Shown piece after piece: positions 28,794 to 36,232 of a stretch of 36,232 nucleotides of DNA. The notes beneath the pieces are model-generated. The model made no database searches. It worked only from the letters and a program-made list of their open reading frames with translations, and was not told the origin of the DNA. The stretch lies in the NCBI GenBank assembly GCA_937922945.1, contig CAKZUP010000090.1:1-36232 (forward strand), given 5' to 3'. Position 1 is the stretch's first letter. The number at the start of each line of letters is the position of its first letter. The DNA is from an uncultured Granulosicoccaceae bacterium. GTDB taxonomy: Bacteria > Pseudomonadota > Gammaproteobacteria > Granulosicoccales > Granulosicoccaceae. A program made the position numbers and the translations under genes.

Positions 28794-29177
28794 ATGCCAG
28801 CGTGGGAAGAATACAAGCAAGCAGCACAGACGCGTGGCTCGCTCGCACTCGAGCTGTATATGGTTGTGAGCACGCCGGCGAAAGGGCCTGAGCACCTGCA
28901 GCAACATCTACCTGCTCACCTGGATTATCAAGCTGAGCAGGAACAGCAAGGCAATCTGGTTATGGCAGGACCGCTGTCTGACTCAACTGGTGAGCTAATG
29001 CAAGGCACCGGCTTAATCATTTATCGAGCGGCATCGTTGGAAGCTGCCATTGCTATTACCGAAGCCGACCCCATGCACAGCACGGGCACTCGCACATTCG
29101 AGATAAAGCGCTGGCTCGTCAATGAAGGCAGCTTTCAGATCGATCTAAAACTATCTGCTCAAAAAATTCGCCTGTAG
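28794..29177 (+). CDS. YciI-like protein
   Basis: This 127-residue protein is a single dimeric alpha/beta-barrel domain of the YciI type: LALELYMVVSTPAKGPEHLQQHLPAHLDYQAEQEQQG, NLVMAGPLSD, and a C-terminal EADPMHSTGTRTFEIKRW. The conserved His and Asp of the family are probably in LPAHLDY and AEADPMHSTG. I start at the ATG at 28794, which has an AGGG site seven bases upstream; the open frame extends 35 codons further into the promoter. TftG, a YciI relative, removes chloride from a chlorinated hydroxyquinol in 2,4,5-T breakdown. A similar ring-modifying role beside this dioxygenase is plausible but unproven. Confidence 0.85.
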   Translation: MPAWEEYKQAAQTRGSLALELYMVVSTPAKGPEHLQQHLPAHLDYQAEQEQQGNLVMAGPLSDSTGELMQGTGLIIYRAASLEAAIAITEADPMHSTGTRTFEIKRWLVNEGSFQIDLKLSAQKIRL

Positions 29178-29295
29178 CAAACTTCCCCTAATTGATGCCA
29201 TAACCTGATGCCATAACACCGAGACTGCATAGACGCAGCTCCCACGCTAGCGATTGTCTTAACTATTTATCAATTTAGCGCTTAATCATGCTGTA

Positions 29296-31770
29296 GTGCG
29301 TGCCGATACACTCCGCATGGAGCTTGGAATTTTTAAACGCCTTTCAGTATGGATTGCTGCGGTAGCCCTCATTTTGTACGTGTGCTGCTTCTTCGCCTAC
29401 TCTGATTTTCGTGAGCAATTGCTTGTTAAAAGCGAAGACACTCTTCACTATTTGCACGCTCAGGAACTCTTGCGATTGCAGTCTGGCTTGAACCATGAAC
29501 TGAAAGCGCTCGAACAACTATCCAATGATTCTCAACTGAGTAGGGCATTAAATGCGTTGCTTCTGGCGACTCATTCCAGAAAAGCCCCTCAATTCTTCAA
29601 CAGCTCTACCGGCCACATCGATCTTAGAGGGGAGCGTCCACTACAACCGATCGCCACTGCAATTGTCGACAATTTGCCTATGGCAACGTCCAAGATTCAC
29701 GCGCTAGAGATACTGGACAACAATGAACAGGTTGTCGCCAGAACCGAGAGATACGTACGAATACCAGACAACATCCAACTAAGATCGAAAAATGACAGAA
29801 GTGCCAAATTCGATTACTTTTGGACAACGCAGAATGGCAACACCATCGCTAATTTGTCCGTGCCGATTTTTGGAGAAACAACACGAATCGATGGCTATAT
29901 CAAAGCCCAATTTCATATGGATAGTATGCTCAGCGCATTGTCTGCGTTGGCCCATAACGGCACTTCTACAACTATTGAACTAATCCATCATTACGACAAT
30001 CAATATCTACCACTAGCCGTTGACACGCTTGCAAGCACAACACAAGGTAACACTGTCTCGCAATCAGATATCACTGCATTTTTCAGTACAGCCAGTAAAG
30101 AATCCAGTAAAACCTCTGGGTATGGAGCGCACTATAACGGAACTGAGTCTGTCTACAGGATAGCTCGCCTCAAAGACGCAAACCTGTTACTCATGCTTAG
30201 TATGTCGCAGGAAAAAATACTGGCATCAACGCAAACAACCAAATTTATCCTCTTGCTAGGGGGGGTATTGTCTGGGCTAGTCTTGTTGCTGGGCTTGGGT
30301 TTTTACGTCATGCCGCTAAGGGCACGCATAAAAAACATATCGGCCGCGGCACAATGCATCTCCGAACGAAATTACGACATCAAACTTGAAGACAACACAA
30401 AAGACGAAATTGGTGCGTTAGCCTTCCAGTTGACCAAACTCGCTGGCGAACTCTCATCAAATACTAATCTGCAGGTATCGATTCAAGAACAAATCAAATA
30501 CCGTGACAAGTACGATGAACAAACAGACTTACTGCAAAGAAAAGCGTTGTTTGACTCACTGACCACGTTAGAAAGCAACAATCACTCGAACGTCTTCAGC
30601 GCCATAGCTATTGATCTTTCTATAGGAAAACAGCAACCCGATGACGCGGACGAAAATACACGACAATCGATGTTGATCTCATTGGCGGATATCATCAAGG
30701 AGATTATCCCCGAACGTGCGCATGCCGCACGCTGGCAAACCAATCAGCTAATGCTGGTTCTACCCGATTACAATGCGGATCAAAGTTACAAACTTATTGA
30801 TGAAATCAAAAAAGAATTCGAAAAAAGCCAAAGTGCTGTCGGAGCCAATACGGTTTCGGTGCGATATAGCACAGCCATTAGCGACGAGTCCAACAAGCTA
30901 GATAATATTTTCAAAATCTGTATCGAAGAAATTGCTCATCAGAAAGAGCACTCTGAGCTGGCCAACGAAACAAGAAATGAAGCCGCACGGCTTGTACAGA
31001 TGGCTATAGAGGAAGATCGCATTATCGTTTGCTATCAACCAGTGATTGAATTCCAATCAAACGGTGACACAACGCTTGTCGGCGTGGAAGCAATGGTGCG
31101 GTTACGTAGTTCGTCGGGCGATGATCTGATGCCTGAGAACTTTATGCCTCACATACAAAACCACCCGGTTGGCGCGCAACTGGATAAAGCCATTGCGTCC
31201 TCAGTTATTCGCAACGCCAGCCAATGGAAAACAGCACTCAATATCGATTCCGATTTCGCGATATCCATCAATTTGTCCAACGGCTCTGTGAGTGATGACA
31301 CTGTGATAGAACACTTGCAAAGCGAAGCCAAGAAACATCAATTTGACTTGAAAACGCTGGTGTTGGAAATTTCGGCGCCCACACTGGAAAATAATGTAGA
31401 GACGGTTTTAAAATTAAAATCGGTTGGTGTAAAAATAGCGATAGACGATATGGGACTACAGCAATTCAGTATTGTACAACTCAAAAAGCTGCACCCAGAT
31501 TTGGTAAAAATCAACTGGAAGAAAATTTCATCTGAATCAGAATCGTCTAACTCGCTTGATGTAAAAAACTTTTTTCAACTACTGGATTTTTTCCGCTCCC
31601 TTGGCATTGGCTTTGTATCAAAGAGTATTGAAAACAAAGGACAAGCCCTGGCAATGCGCAAACAAGGCATTACCTTGTTGCAGGGATTTTATTTTGGAGC
31701 TGCTGTAGACCAAGCATCGTTAATAGACACCTGGCAAACACGCTTTAAGGACGAACGAAAGGCAAGCTAA
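29296..31770 (+). CDS. Membrane protein with degenerate GGDEF and EAL domains
   Basis: The 824 residues run as follows: membrane helix about 16-35, periplasmic sensor domain about 36-312, second helix about 316-338, HAMP-like linker 339-392, GGDEF-like domain about 415-555, and EAL domain about 565-815. The GGDEF position reads RWQTNQLMLVLP (479-490), so Gly-Gly-Asp-Glu-Phe is replaced by Gln-Thr-Asn-Gln-Leu and cyclase activity is not expected. The EAL domain keeps Glu598 (VEAM), Asn659 (INLS), Glu691 (LEIS), Asp717-Asp718 and Lys738. However, the usual AEGVE loop is SKSIE (775-779). It is probably a c-di-GMP-related sensor, perhaps regulatory rather than enzymatic. The start may be the GTG at 29296 or the ATG at 29317; neither has a clear ribosome site. 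Confidence 0.87.
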   Translation: MRADTLRMELGIFKRLSVWIAAVALILYVCCFFAYSDFREQLLVKSEDTLHYLHAQELLRLQSGLNHELKALEQLSNDSQLSRALNALLLATHSRKAPQFFNSSTGHIDLRGERPLQPIATAIVDNLPMATSKIHALEILDNNEQVVARTERYVRIPDNIQLRSKNDRSAKFDYFWTTQNGNTIANLSVPIFGETTRIDGYIKAQFHMDSMLSALSALAHNGTSTTIELIHHYDNQYLPLAVDTLASTTQGNTVSQSDITAFFSTASKESSKTSGYGAHYNGTESVYRIARLKDANLLLMLSMSQEKILASTQTTKFILLLGGVLSGLVLLLGLGFYVMPLRARIKNISAAAQCISERNYDIKLEDNTKDEIGALAFQLTKLAGELSSNTNLQVSIQEQIKYRDKYDEQTDLLQRKALFDSLTTLESNNHSNVFSAIAIDLSIGKQQPDDADENTRQSMLISLADIIKEIIPERAHAARWQTNQLMLVLPDYNADQSYKLIDEIKKEFEKSQSAVGANTVSVRYSTAISDESNKLDNIFKICIEEIAHQKEHSELANETRNEAARLVQMAIEEDRIIVCYQPVIEFQSNGDTTLVGVEAMVRLRSSSGDDLMPENFMPHIQNHPVGAQLDKAIASSVIRNASQWKTALNIDSDFAISINLSNGSVSDDTVIEHLQSEAKKHQFDLKTLVLEISAPTLENNVETVLKLKSVGVKIAIDDMGLQQFSIVQLKKLHPDLVKINWKKISSESESSNSLDVKNFFQLLDFFRSLGIGFVSKSIENKGQALAMRKQGITLLQGFYFGAAVDQASLIDTWQTRFKDERKAS

Positions 31771-31848
31771 TGTTAGCGAGCGAAATCCGGCATCGCACAA
31801 CCAAATTGGCAGCGATACCGGAAAAAACTAACAAACGTTTAAATCAGG

Positions 31849-32259
31849 CTACGCTTTCGCGAGACCCATTTCAAGTAGCGCTTTAATCTCGTTTGTATCA
31901 ACCACCGCGACCAGTCGACCAAGCTCTTCGTCGCCTCTTAACATCAATAACGTTGAACGACGAACAATATTTCGCGAAGTAGTCACTTCGTGTGTGCCGT
32001 AATCATCCCAATCAACTCGTACGAAGCTGATTTGCTTATCAAACTCAGGATTCGCAGCACGAAGCTCCTGCATTACACGCTCCTGCCTTTTACAGGTTCC
32101 ACACCAATCTGCAGCATAGTCAACAAATACAGTTTCCCCTGCAGCCAGTTTTTCTTTGATTAAACCTGGCGTGTAGTCAACGGTACCGTCACCCGCCAAA
32201 AGCAGTTTTGGTGCAGCTAACAAAGTAGCAGCGCCTGCCATAAAGAAACGTCTGTTCAT
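31849..32259 (-). CDS. Exported thioredoxin-like protein
   Basis: This 136-residue protein has an N-terminal export signal with twin arginines (MNRRFFMAGAATLLAAPKLLLA) and a thioredoxin fold with the active site WCGTC (ADWCGTCKRQERVMQEL). The sequence after it, FVRVDWDDYGTHEVTTSRNIVRRSTLLML, covers the central strands. The cis-Pro that precedes the strand in most thioredoxins is not obvious: RRST stands where a -P- would be expected. It resembles the periplasmic thioredoxin domain of DsbD and probably receives electrons from the CcdA-like membrane protein encoded 137 bp upstream. A GAGG site precedes the ATG. Confidence 0.87.
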   Translation of the reverse strand: MNRRFFMAGAATLLAAPKLLLAGDGTVDYTPGLIKEKLAAGETVFVDYAADWCGTCKRQERVMQELRAANPEFDKQISFVRVDWDDYGTHEVTTSRNIVRRSTLLMLRGDEELGRLVAVVDTNEIKALLEMGLAKA

Positions 32260-32396
32260 GTTAGATTCCTCATTTTATTAATGATCAATTTATTTAGATT
32301 GATGGGTGAAGCACACAGCGGTATGTTCAATTCGACCATCGCCACCCGATTTAAAACTTCCTGTAAACACGACAACTGGTTTATTCAAGTTGCTGG

Positions 32397-33110
32397 TTAA
32401 AACGCGATTGATAAGTCCTGAAACCAATACGGCAGCACCTGAACCAACCAACCTTCAATAACATGGTGGAATTTAAAGAAAATCATAATACCAACCAATA
32501 AAAACGTCACGCCCATAATCGGCTTTGCTTTTTCAGCCAATCCACGCATGCTGCTCTGGCGTCGCCTTATCGCCTCTTGCGTACCATAGCCTAGAGCCAA
32601 AATAACGCTGGAAACACCCAGACCAAAACTCAGCATGATCAGAAAAGCCCAACCAAGGTCAGCACCTTGACTCGCAAGCGAGATCGCGCCACCGAGCGTC
32701 GGGCCGACACACGGCGACCAGATAGCGCCCAGCAACAGACCACCAATGAAATGGCTCTTCAAACTGGTCATGGGTAAACGAGACATGCTGTTATCGGCAC
32801 TGTTGCTAAACGACGCCGTTGCGCTGGCAAAGGCTGTGTTTAACTTCGGCACCAACAGAAACAACCCGAACACCATCATCATGACCGCACCAATTTGCGA
32901 CATCAGCTGTTCGGTCAGCCCAATGGCGTGACCCGACGTGGCAATGAGCATGCCCAGACTGACAAACGATATGCACATGCCAGCCGCTATGGCTAGAGGG
33001 CCATATCGCCCGGCCTGCATGGCCGATGCGAGCACAATGGGCAGAACCGGCAAAACGCACGGATTAATCAGGGTCAGAAGACCGGCAAGATAGCCAAATA
33101 AGAGTTCCAT
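32397..33110 (-). CDS. CcdA/DsbD-type membrane thiol transporter
   Basis: This 237-residue, six-helix protein (ATG at 33110; a TTG 27 bases upstream is less likely) has two half-repeats. One carries LINPCVLPVLPIVL (Cys18) and the other IWSPCVGPTLGGAI (Cys134). These Pro-flanked cysteines define the CcdA/DsbD transmembrane family, which passes electrons from cytoplasmic thioredoxin to the periplasm. The repeat-internal loop (about 90-120, TAFASATASFSNSADNSMS) is polar. It is followed by the thioredoxin-like gene. Together they would supply periplasmic reducing power, for example for cytochrome c assembly or methionine sulfoxide repair, but no such partner is in the window. Confidence 0.9.
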   Translation of the reverse strand: MELLFGYLAGLLTLINPCVLPVLPIVLASAMQAGRYGPLAIAAGMCISFVSLGMLIATSGHAIGLTEQLMSQIGAVMMMVFGLFLLVPKLNTAFASATASFSNSADNSMSRLPMTSLKSHFIGGLLLGAIWSPCVGPTLGGAISLASQGADLGWAFLIMLSFGLGVSSVILALGYGTQEAIRRRQSSMRGLAEKAKPIMGVTFLLVGIMIFFKFHHVIEGWLVQVLPYWFQDLSIAF

Positions 33111-33996
33111 GGGCGGATAGACTTTATAGTGTGGCAAAAGTTCCAGTCGTGCAGCGCAACTTCGCTATAGTGGTAAAAAACGCGCACAGACTCAGGCTAT
33201 GAGCCGGCTGGAAGTGGCTCGAACCGTACTTACACCCGTTGATTATATAGAGTTAAGTGCGCACATTGCTGACCATTGGTTGGCAACACGACCGTTATTT
33301 CCAGTCCGTACATGGGGTGAGGTGGTACCTTGGCCACTTTGTTCAAGCCAGTGTCGGTGCCGATTGACATATTGCGTGAGTTGATCAGAGCACCTTCTTC
33401 CTATACAGATCAGTTTTTCAAAACATCCCGAGACGCTCCGGAAGAGCTCGATGTAAACGACCCTGCAGCAGATAGCGCAATGTCAATATCACGCAATGAT
33501 TAGATTTGGCCTTGATGTTTCGCCAGTGCACTTTATGACAGCTTGAAAAAGCGCAAAGAAGCACCGCTGAACTTTACTCTGTCGACGCAAACATTAATTG
33601 GCAATGCTACATTTCTTGGCAGACAACGAAGATATCTAACTGTTGAAGATAGAAATGCCAACTCAAACACACAAATATCCGTTGTATCTTGCCCACAACC
33701 TACAAACTATGAACGCATAGCCAAAATACTGAAGCAAAAAACAAGGCCTTTTTGTGTGTTATTGCTTTTTGCTTCAAAATTCCTCGACCGGCGGAAACCT
33801 CTAACAGGTTTGCTGTTTTTTTGTGGCTGATGTTAATGTAATATCATGCATTGGTATGCTGAAGCTTTCGACAGGCTATTAGTTCCAGTTAATAGTTTTG
33901 TAAATGACTTCTGTAATGTGCGTTAAATTCACTTAGACCTAATTTCATATCCAAATAAATCCAACCCATCACTAAATTGGCAGAGTTTTAAAGTAA
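33111..33996. other. About 0.9 kb without a convincing gene
   Basis: Three short plus-strand open frames exist (33199-33384, 33330-33503 and 33543-33830). None has a good ribosome site or a recognisable family. The first two overlap in different phases, as if a reading frame were broken, so this may be a decayed gene. A perfect 10-bp inverted repeat (GAAGCAAAAA at 33731-33740, partner at 33766-33775) and a terminator-like hairpin (33795-33822) lie near the right side. The left end must contain the ccdA promoter, the right end that of the lipoprotein gene. Confidence 0.5.
33795..33822 (+). terminator. Candidate intrinsic terminator
   Basis: AAACCT (33795-33800), loop CTAAC, AGGTTT (33806-33811), then GCTG and seven Ts. 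The stem is short at six base pairs. It would end a plus-strand transcript from the gene-poor stretch on its left, which hints that something there is or was transcribed. Confidence 0.5.
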
Positions 33997-35496
33997 ATGA
34001 TTAAAGTAATTACAACCACTGCAAACACACCGAAAGTAAAGCCAGATTTATTAACCATCATACTGTGTTTTTGCATCATGATGATCACTGTCGGATGCAG
34101 TGGTTCCAGTTCAGATGATGGGAGCTCTGAAAGCAACTCCTCACCTCTTTTGACTTCGATGGCAGTCGGCGGAAATACCAAGCCACTCAACCCTGGTTTC
34201 TCGCCAGATATTTTTCGCTACTCGTTGGTGGCAGATGAAGAGGGTTCTGATTTAACTATCACCACAAATTCTGATGACTCATACATAGTCGAAGTGTTGA
34301 ACACTGTTTCACCTAACGATACGCCTTTCGATCTAAGTAATGTTTCAGCCGGTGATGAAATTGAAATAACCGTGACAGATACCGACGGACAAAAAACCAA
34401 CTATGAAATTGTTTACTTACCATCTGATTTTCCCGACGTCACGGTTACTACTCTCACTGAAAATGTAGGAGAAGGATCGCTCTATGTAGGGTTTAAACAG
34501 AGAAGTACAGACTACACAGCCAATTACATCGCAAATCTTAACAATCACGGCGTTCCCAATTACTATAAAAGATTAGATAGAAACACCAATAACTTTACAA
34601 AACATGCAAATGGCAGCCTCTCGTATTCCGTTGGAACTGATGATGATAGTTTAGTGACAGATTTAGGCCGCCGGCCATTTGAGCATATCATTCTAGATGC
34701 TGATTACAATGAAACCGATAGAATTAAAACGGTGGGCTTACAGCACACTGATTTTCACGAATTTATCATTCAGGAAAACGGTAACCCTATCTTGCTGGCC
34801 TATGAACCATCTAAACGTGATCTCACTCCCTATGGTGGGGAAGTAAACGGTGATGTTGAAGACTCGGTTATACAAGAACTTGATGCGGTAACGGGTGATG
34901 TACTATTTGAATGGAACAGCTGGGGCCATGTGAAGTATGAAGATGAGCTTAGAGGTGCTAACTACGACTACGCACACATTAATTCCATAGCTGTTGATGA
35001 TGATGGTAACTACATTTTTGTGGCACGTGGAACCAGTCAGATTTCAAAAATCGACCGCTCAACCGGGAACTTGCTTTGGACACTGGGTGGAAAATCTAAT
35101 GAGTTCACATTCGTCAATGATCCTTTTGAGAACCTATGCGGACCACATACTGCGACGATTCTTGAGAACGGAAATATGCTGGTGTTTGATAATGGACAGT
35201 ATTGCTGGCCTGAAAATCCAGAGCGTGGAGAACTGACTAGAGTTGTCGAGTATTCAATAGACGAAACCAATAAAGTTGCAGAATTGGTTTGGAGCTACAC
35301 TAAAGAAGGTGCTTATTCCCTGTCTGGCGGTTCCGCCCAGCGACTTGCAAACGGCAACACACTCATTTGCTGGAACAGAGGACCCGATGAACTCCTAACC
35401 GAAGTAGACGCGATGGGTAACATCGTATTTGAACTCGAGGCAAGCTATGCAGGCGTACCTGTTAATAGCTATAGAGGCCTCAGGTTCGAAGACTAG
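33997..35496 (+). CDS. Arylsulfotransferase-like lipoprotein
   Basis: This 499-residue protein has a long lipoprotein signal ending VGC (Cys34), then a Ser/Asp-rich linker. Residues about 50-142 look like a cadherin-like beta-sandwich (LTSMAVGGNTKPLNPGFSP ... TVTDTDGQKTNYEIVY). The rest (about 150-499) resembles the six-bladed propeller of the arylsulfotransferase family (ASST, Arylsulfotran_2). It has the family's repeated histidines: His254 (HTDFHEF), His327 (DYAHINSIAVDDDGNYI) and His384 (CGPHTATI). In ASST such histidines bind and relay the sulfuryl group from an aryl sulfate to a phenol. The long signal with Lys13-Lys15 leaves open a shorter start, but the lipobox fixes the mature end. 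Enzyme activity is inferred. Confidence 0.78.
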   Translation: MIKVITTTANTPKVKPDLLTIILCFCIMMITVGCSGSSSDDGSSESNSSPLLTSMAVGGNTKPLNPGFSPDIFRYSLVADEEGSDLTITTNSDDSYIVEVLNTVSPNDTPFDLSNVSAGDEIEITVTDTDGQKTNYEIVYLPSDFPDVTVTTLTENVGEGSLYVGFKQRSTDYTANYIANLNNHGVPNYYKRLDRNTNNFTKHANGSLSYSVGTDDDSLVTDLGRRPFEHIILDADYNETDRIKTVGLQHTDFHEFIIQENGNPILLAYEPSKRDLTPYGGEVNGDVEDSVIQELDAVTGDVLFEWNSWGHVKYEDELRGANYDYAHINSIAVDDDGNYIFVARGTSQISKIDRSTGNLLWTLGGKSNEFTFVNDPFENLCGPHTATILENGNMLVFDNGQYCWPENPERGELTRVVEYSIDETNKVAELVWSYTKEGAYSLSGGSAQRLANGNTLICWNRGPDELLTEVDAMGNIVFELEASYAGVPVNSYRGLRFED

Positions 35497-35560
35497 GATT
35501 TGGCATTGTGTTTATTCGATTAAATGCTCCTATAAACCAGATATGAGTAAATAAGTGAGT

Positions 35561-35600
35561 CCAGTGCTAAAGCACTGGCGAAGGGGCGATTCGTCGCCCC
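35561..35600 (+). terminator. Two hairpins after the arylsulfotransferase-like gene
   Basis: CCAGTGCT-AA-AGCACTGG (35561-35578) is followed by GGGGCGA-TTCG-TCGCCCC (35583-35600), a GC-rich stem with a very stable TTCG loop. No T-run follows. They lie 65-104 bp past the stop and could protect the 3' end or serve as a terminator. They look unlike the flanking AT-rich sequence. Confidence 0.5.
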
Positions 35601-35728
35601 GCCCCCTAAGACTGTACATCTCCAATCAAGCTTAGCCGGAGGCATAACAATCACGGACTACACGCGAACGGATTCAAACGGAGAGGAATCAGTGTGGTAA
35701 CTTATTTTTAATGGATTGGTGCAGATTT

Positions 35729-35766
35729 AAAAAAGTCGGGTGATTCAGCCGAACGGCTGAAACCCC
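35729..35766 (-). terminator. Intrinsic terminator of the original tRNA-Thr gene
   Basis: A 7-bp stem TTCAGCC-GAAC-GGCTGAA (35744-35761), extended by GGGT/ACCC with a two-base bulge, is followed on the minus strand by GAC and a run of Ts. It lies 9 bases beyond the CCA end of the tRNA fragment and would have terminated that tRNA transcript. Confidence 0.8.
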
Positions 35767-35774
35767 TTTTAAAA

Positions 35775-35824
35775 TGGAGCTGGCGATAGGAGTCGAACCT
35801 ACGACCTGCTGATTACAAGTCAGC
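35775..35824 (-). tRNA. tRNA-Thr(TGT) 3' fragment (probable attachment-site remnant)
   Basis: On the minus strand this reads: anticodon arm GCTGA-CTTGTAA-TCAGC (anticodon TGT, Thr), variable loop AGGTC, T-arm GTAGG-TTCGACT-CCTAT, acceptor 3' strand CGCCAGC, discriminator T and an encoded CCA. The 5' half is missing. The sequence to its right (AGCCGTGGTAAATGCAGTGC on the minus strand) does not give a GCTGGCG acceptor strand or a D-arm, so the gene is broken at about 35825. A tyrosine integrase gene follows from 35993. This is the usual picture of a genomic element inserted in the 3' part of a tRNA gene. The intact copy should be at the far end of the element. Confidence 0.85.
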
Positions 35825-36232
35825 GCACTGCATTTACCACGGCTTACTTAATTTTACTTTCATTCGATAAAACACCTCTATTTCAGTAAATTATCAATTT
35901 TGCGATTTACTTCAAATTACCACGATTTCCCTGTACTCTGGTGACTCAGTGGTGACTTGGAGACTTGCTGATTATCAGCAGAGTTATATTGCATGGCGGT
36001 TGATAGAGCCAAAATTACAAAGTCCGTAGTAGACAAAGCGCAGTACAAAGGAAAAGACGGCAGCCGGTACATCCTTTGGGATTCAGGTTTGAGCGGCTTT
36101 GGTTTGCGCGTGTACCCATCTGGTCGTAAGTCCTATGTACTGAGCTACCGGCACCATGGCAGGAAGCGGCTGATGGTATTGGGCAACCACGGAGCTACAA
36201 CAGCAGCAGAAGCCAGAAATAAGGCTATCGAG
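35825..36232 (+). mobile_element. Left end of an integrated genetic element (continues past window)
   Basis: Sequence to the right of the tRNA-Thr fragment begins AT-rich and then encodes a P4-type integrase. The 168 bp before the integrase hold a 7-base direct repeat GGTGACT at 35940 and 35951, possible arm sites. They also hold a hairpin TGCTGA-TTA-TCAGCA (35966-35980) just before the integrase start. The extent of the element and its cargo lie outside the window. The break at about 35825 is the left boundary, placed by loss of the tRNA structure. Confidence 0.75.
35993..36232 (+). CDS. P4-type tyrosine integrase, N-terminal part (cut by window end)
   Basis: The frame starts MAVDRAKITKSVVDKAQYKG at the ATG at 35993 and is open to the last base, giving 80 residues. 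The pattern ITKSVVDK ... YILWDSGLSGFGLRVYPSGRKSYVLSYRHHGRKRLMVLGNHG ... TTAAEARNKAIE is the N-terminal arm-binding domain (DUF4102-like) of P4-family site-specific recombinases. The core-binding and catalytic domains with the Arg-His-Arg-Tyr set lie beyond the window. It drives recombination between element and chromosome at a tRNA 3' end, consistent with the Thr tRNA fragment upstream. The ribosome site is weak (CAGAG, ten bases before the ATG). Confidence 0.92.
   Translation, partial: MAVDRAKITKSVVDKAQYKGKDGSRYILWDSGLSGFGLRVYPSGRKSYVLSYRHHGRKRLMVLGNHGATTAAEARNKAIE

Noticed and set aside
35775..35850. Intact tRNA-Thr gene
   Set aside because: The 3' half is perfect, but no 5' acceptor strand GCTGGCG or D-arm can be found in the adjoining bases, so it is a fragment.

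Overview
The window looks like chromosome from a gammaproteobacterium of moderate GC content. The evidence is a fadBA-type fatty-acid oxidation pair, a YdgA/DUF945 protein, a DUF1328 miniprotein, a Thr(TGU) tRNA remnant and a P4-type integrase. The coupling of TRAP and peptide ABC importers to catabolic genes would suit a marine heterotroph. The species cannot be named from the sequence.

Left part (1-6060): single genes, many envelope- or stress-related. They are the C-terminal end of an alpha/beta hydrolase, a hemerythrin protein, an esterase lipoprotein, a 52-residue DUF1328 membrane protein, a membrane protein carrying what looks like a decayed archaemetzincin domain, a DUF4112 protein and an MscS-type channel. 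A 13-bp tandem repeat follows the last of these.

Catabolic block 1 (6061-16022, minus strand) is transcribed in this order: M20 deacylase, family-5 substrate-binding protein, two DppB/DppC-type permeases, a double ATPase, aldehyde dehydrogenase, P1-family (DmpA/NylC-type) amidohydrolase and an Ldh-family oxidoreductase. It reads as an import-and-dismantle pathway for a peptide-like or N-acylated amino compound that yields an aldehyde. A histidine phosphatase lies divergent to it. The fadBA pair follows, sharing a bidirectional terminator with the phosphatase. A DUF945 protein comes next.

Catabolic block 2 (21851-29177) is a ring-cleavage cluster. On the minus strand are a fumarylacetoacetate-hydrolase-family enzyme, a RutE-like nitroreductase, an OsmC protein, a TRAP importer (binding protein, small and large permease), an intradiol dioxygenase and a GntR/FCD regulator that overlaps the dioxygenase. 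A YciI-like gene diverges from the first of these across a 94-bp promoter region with a perfect 14-bp palindrome. In both catabolic blocks a strong hairpin follows the binding-protein gene.

Right part (29296-36232): a membrane signalling protein with degenerate GGDEF and partly degenerate EAL domains, a thioredoxin plus CcdA-like pair, about 0.9 kb with no convincing gene, and an arylsulfotransferase-like lipoprotein. At the right end are the 3' half of a tRNA-Thr gene with its terminator and the first 80 codons of a tyrosine integrase. This marks the left edge of an integrated element that continues beyond the window.
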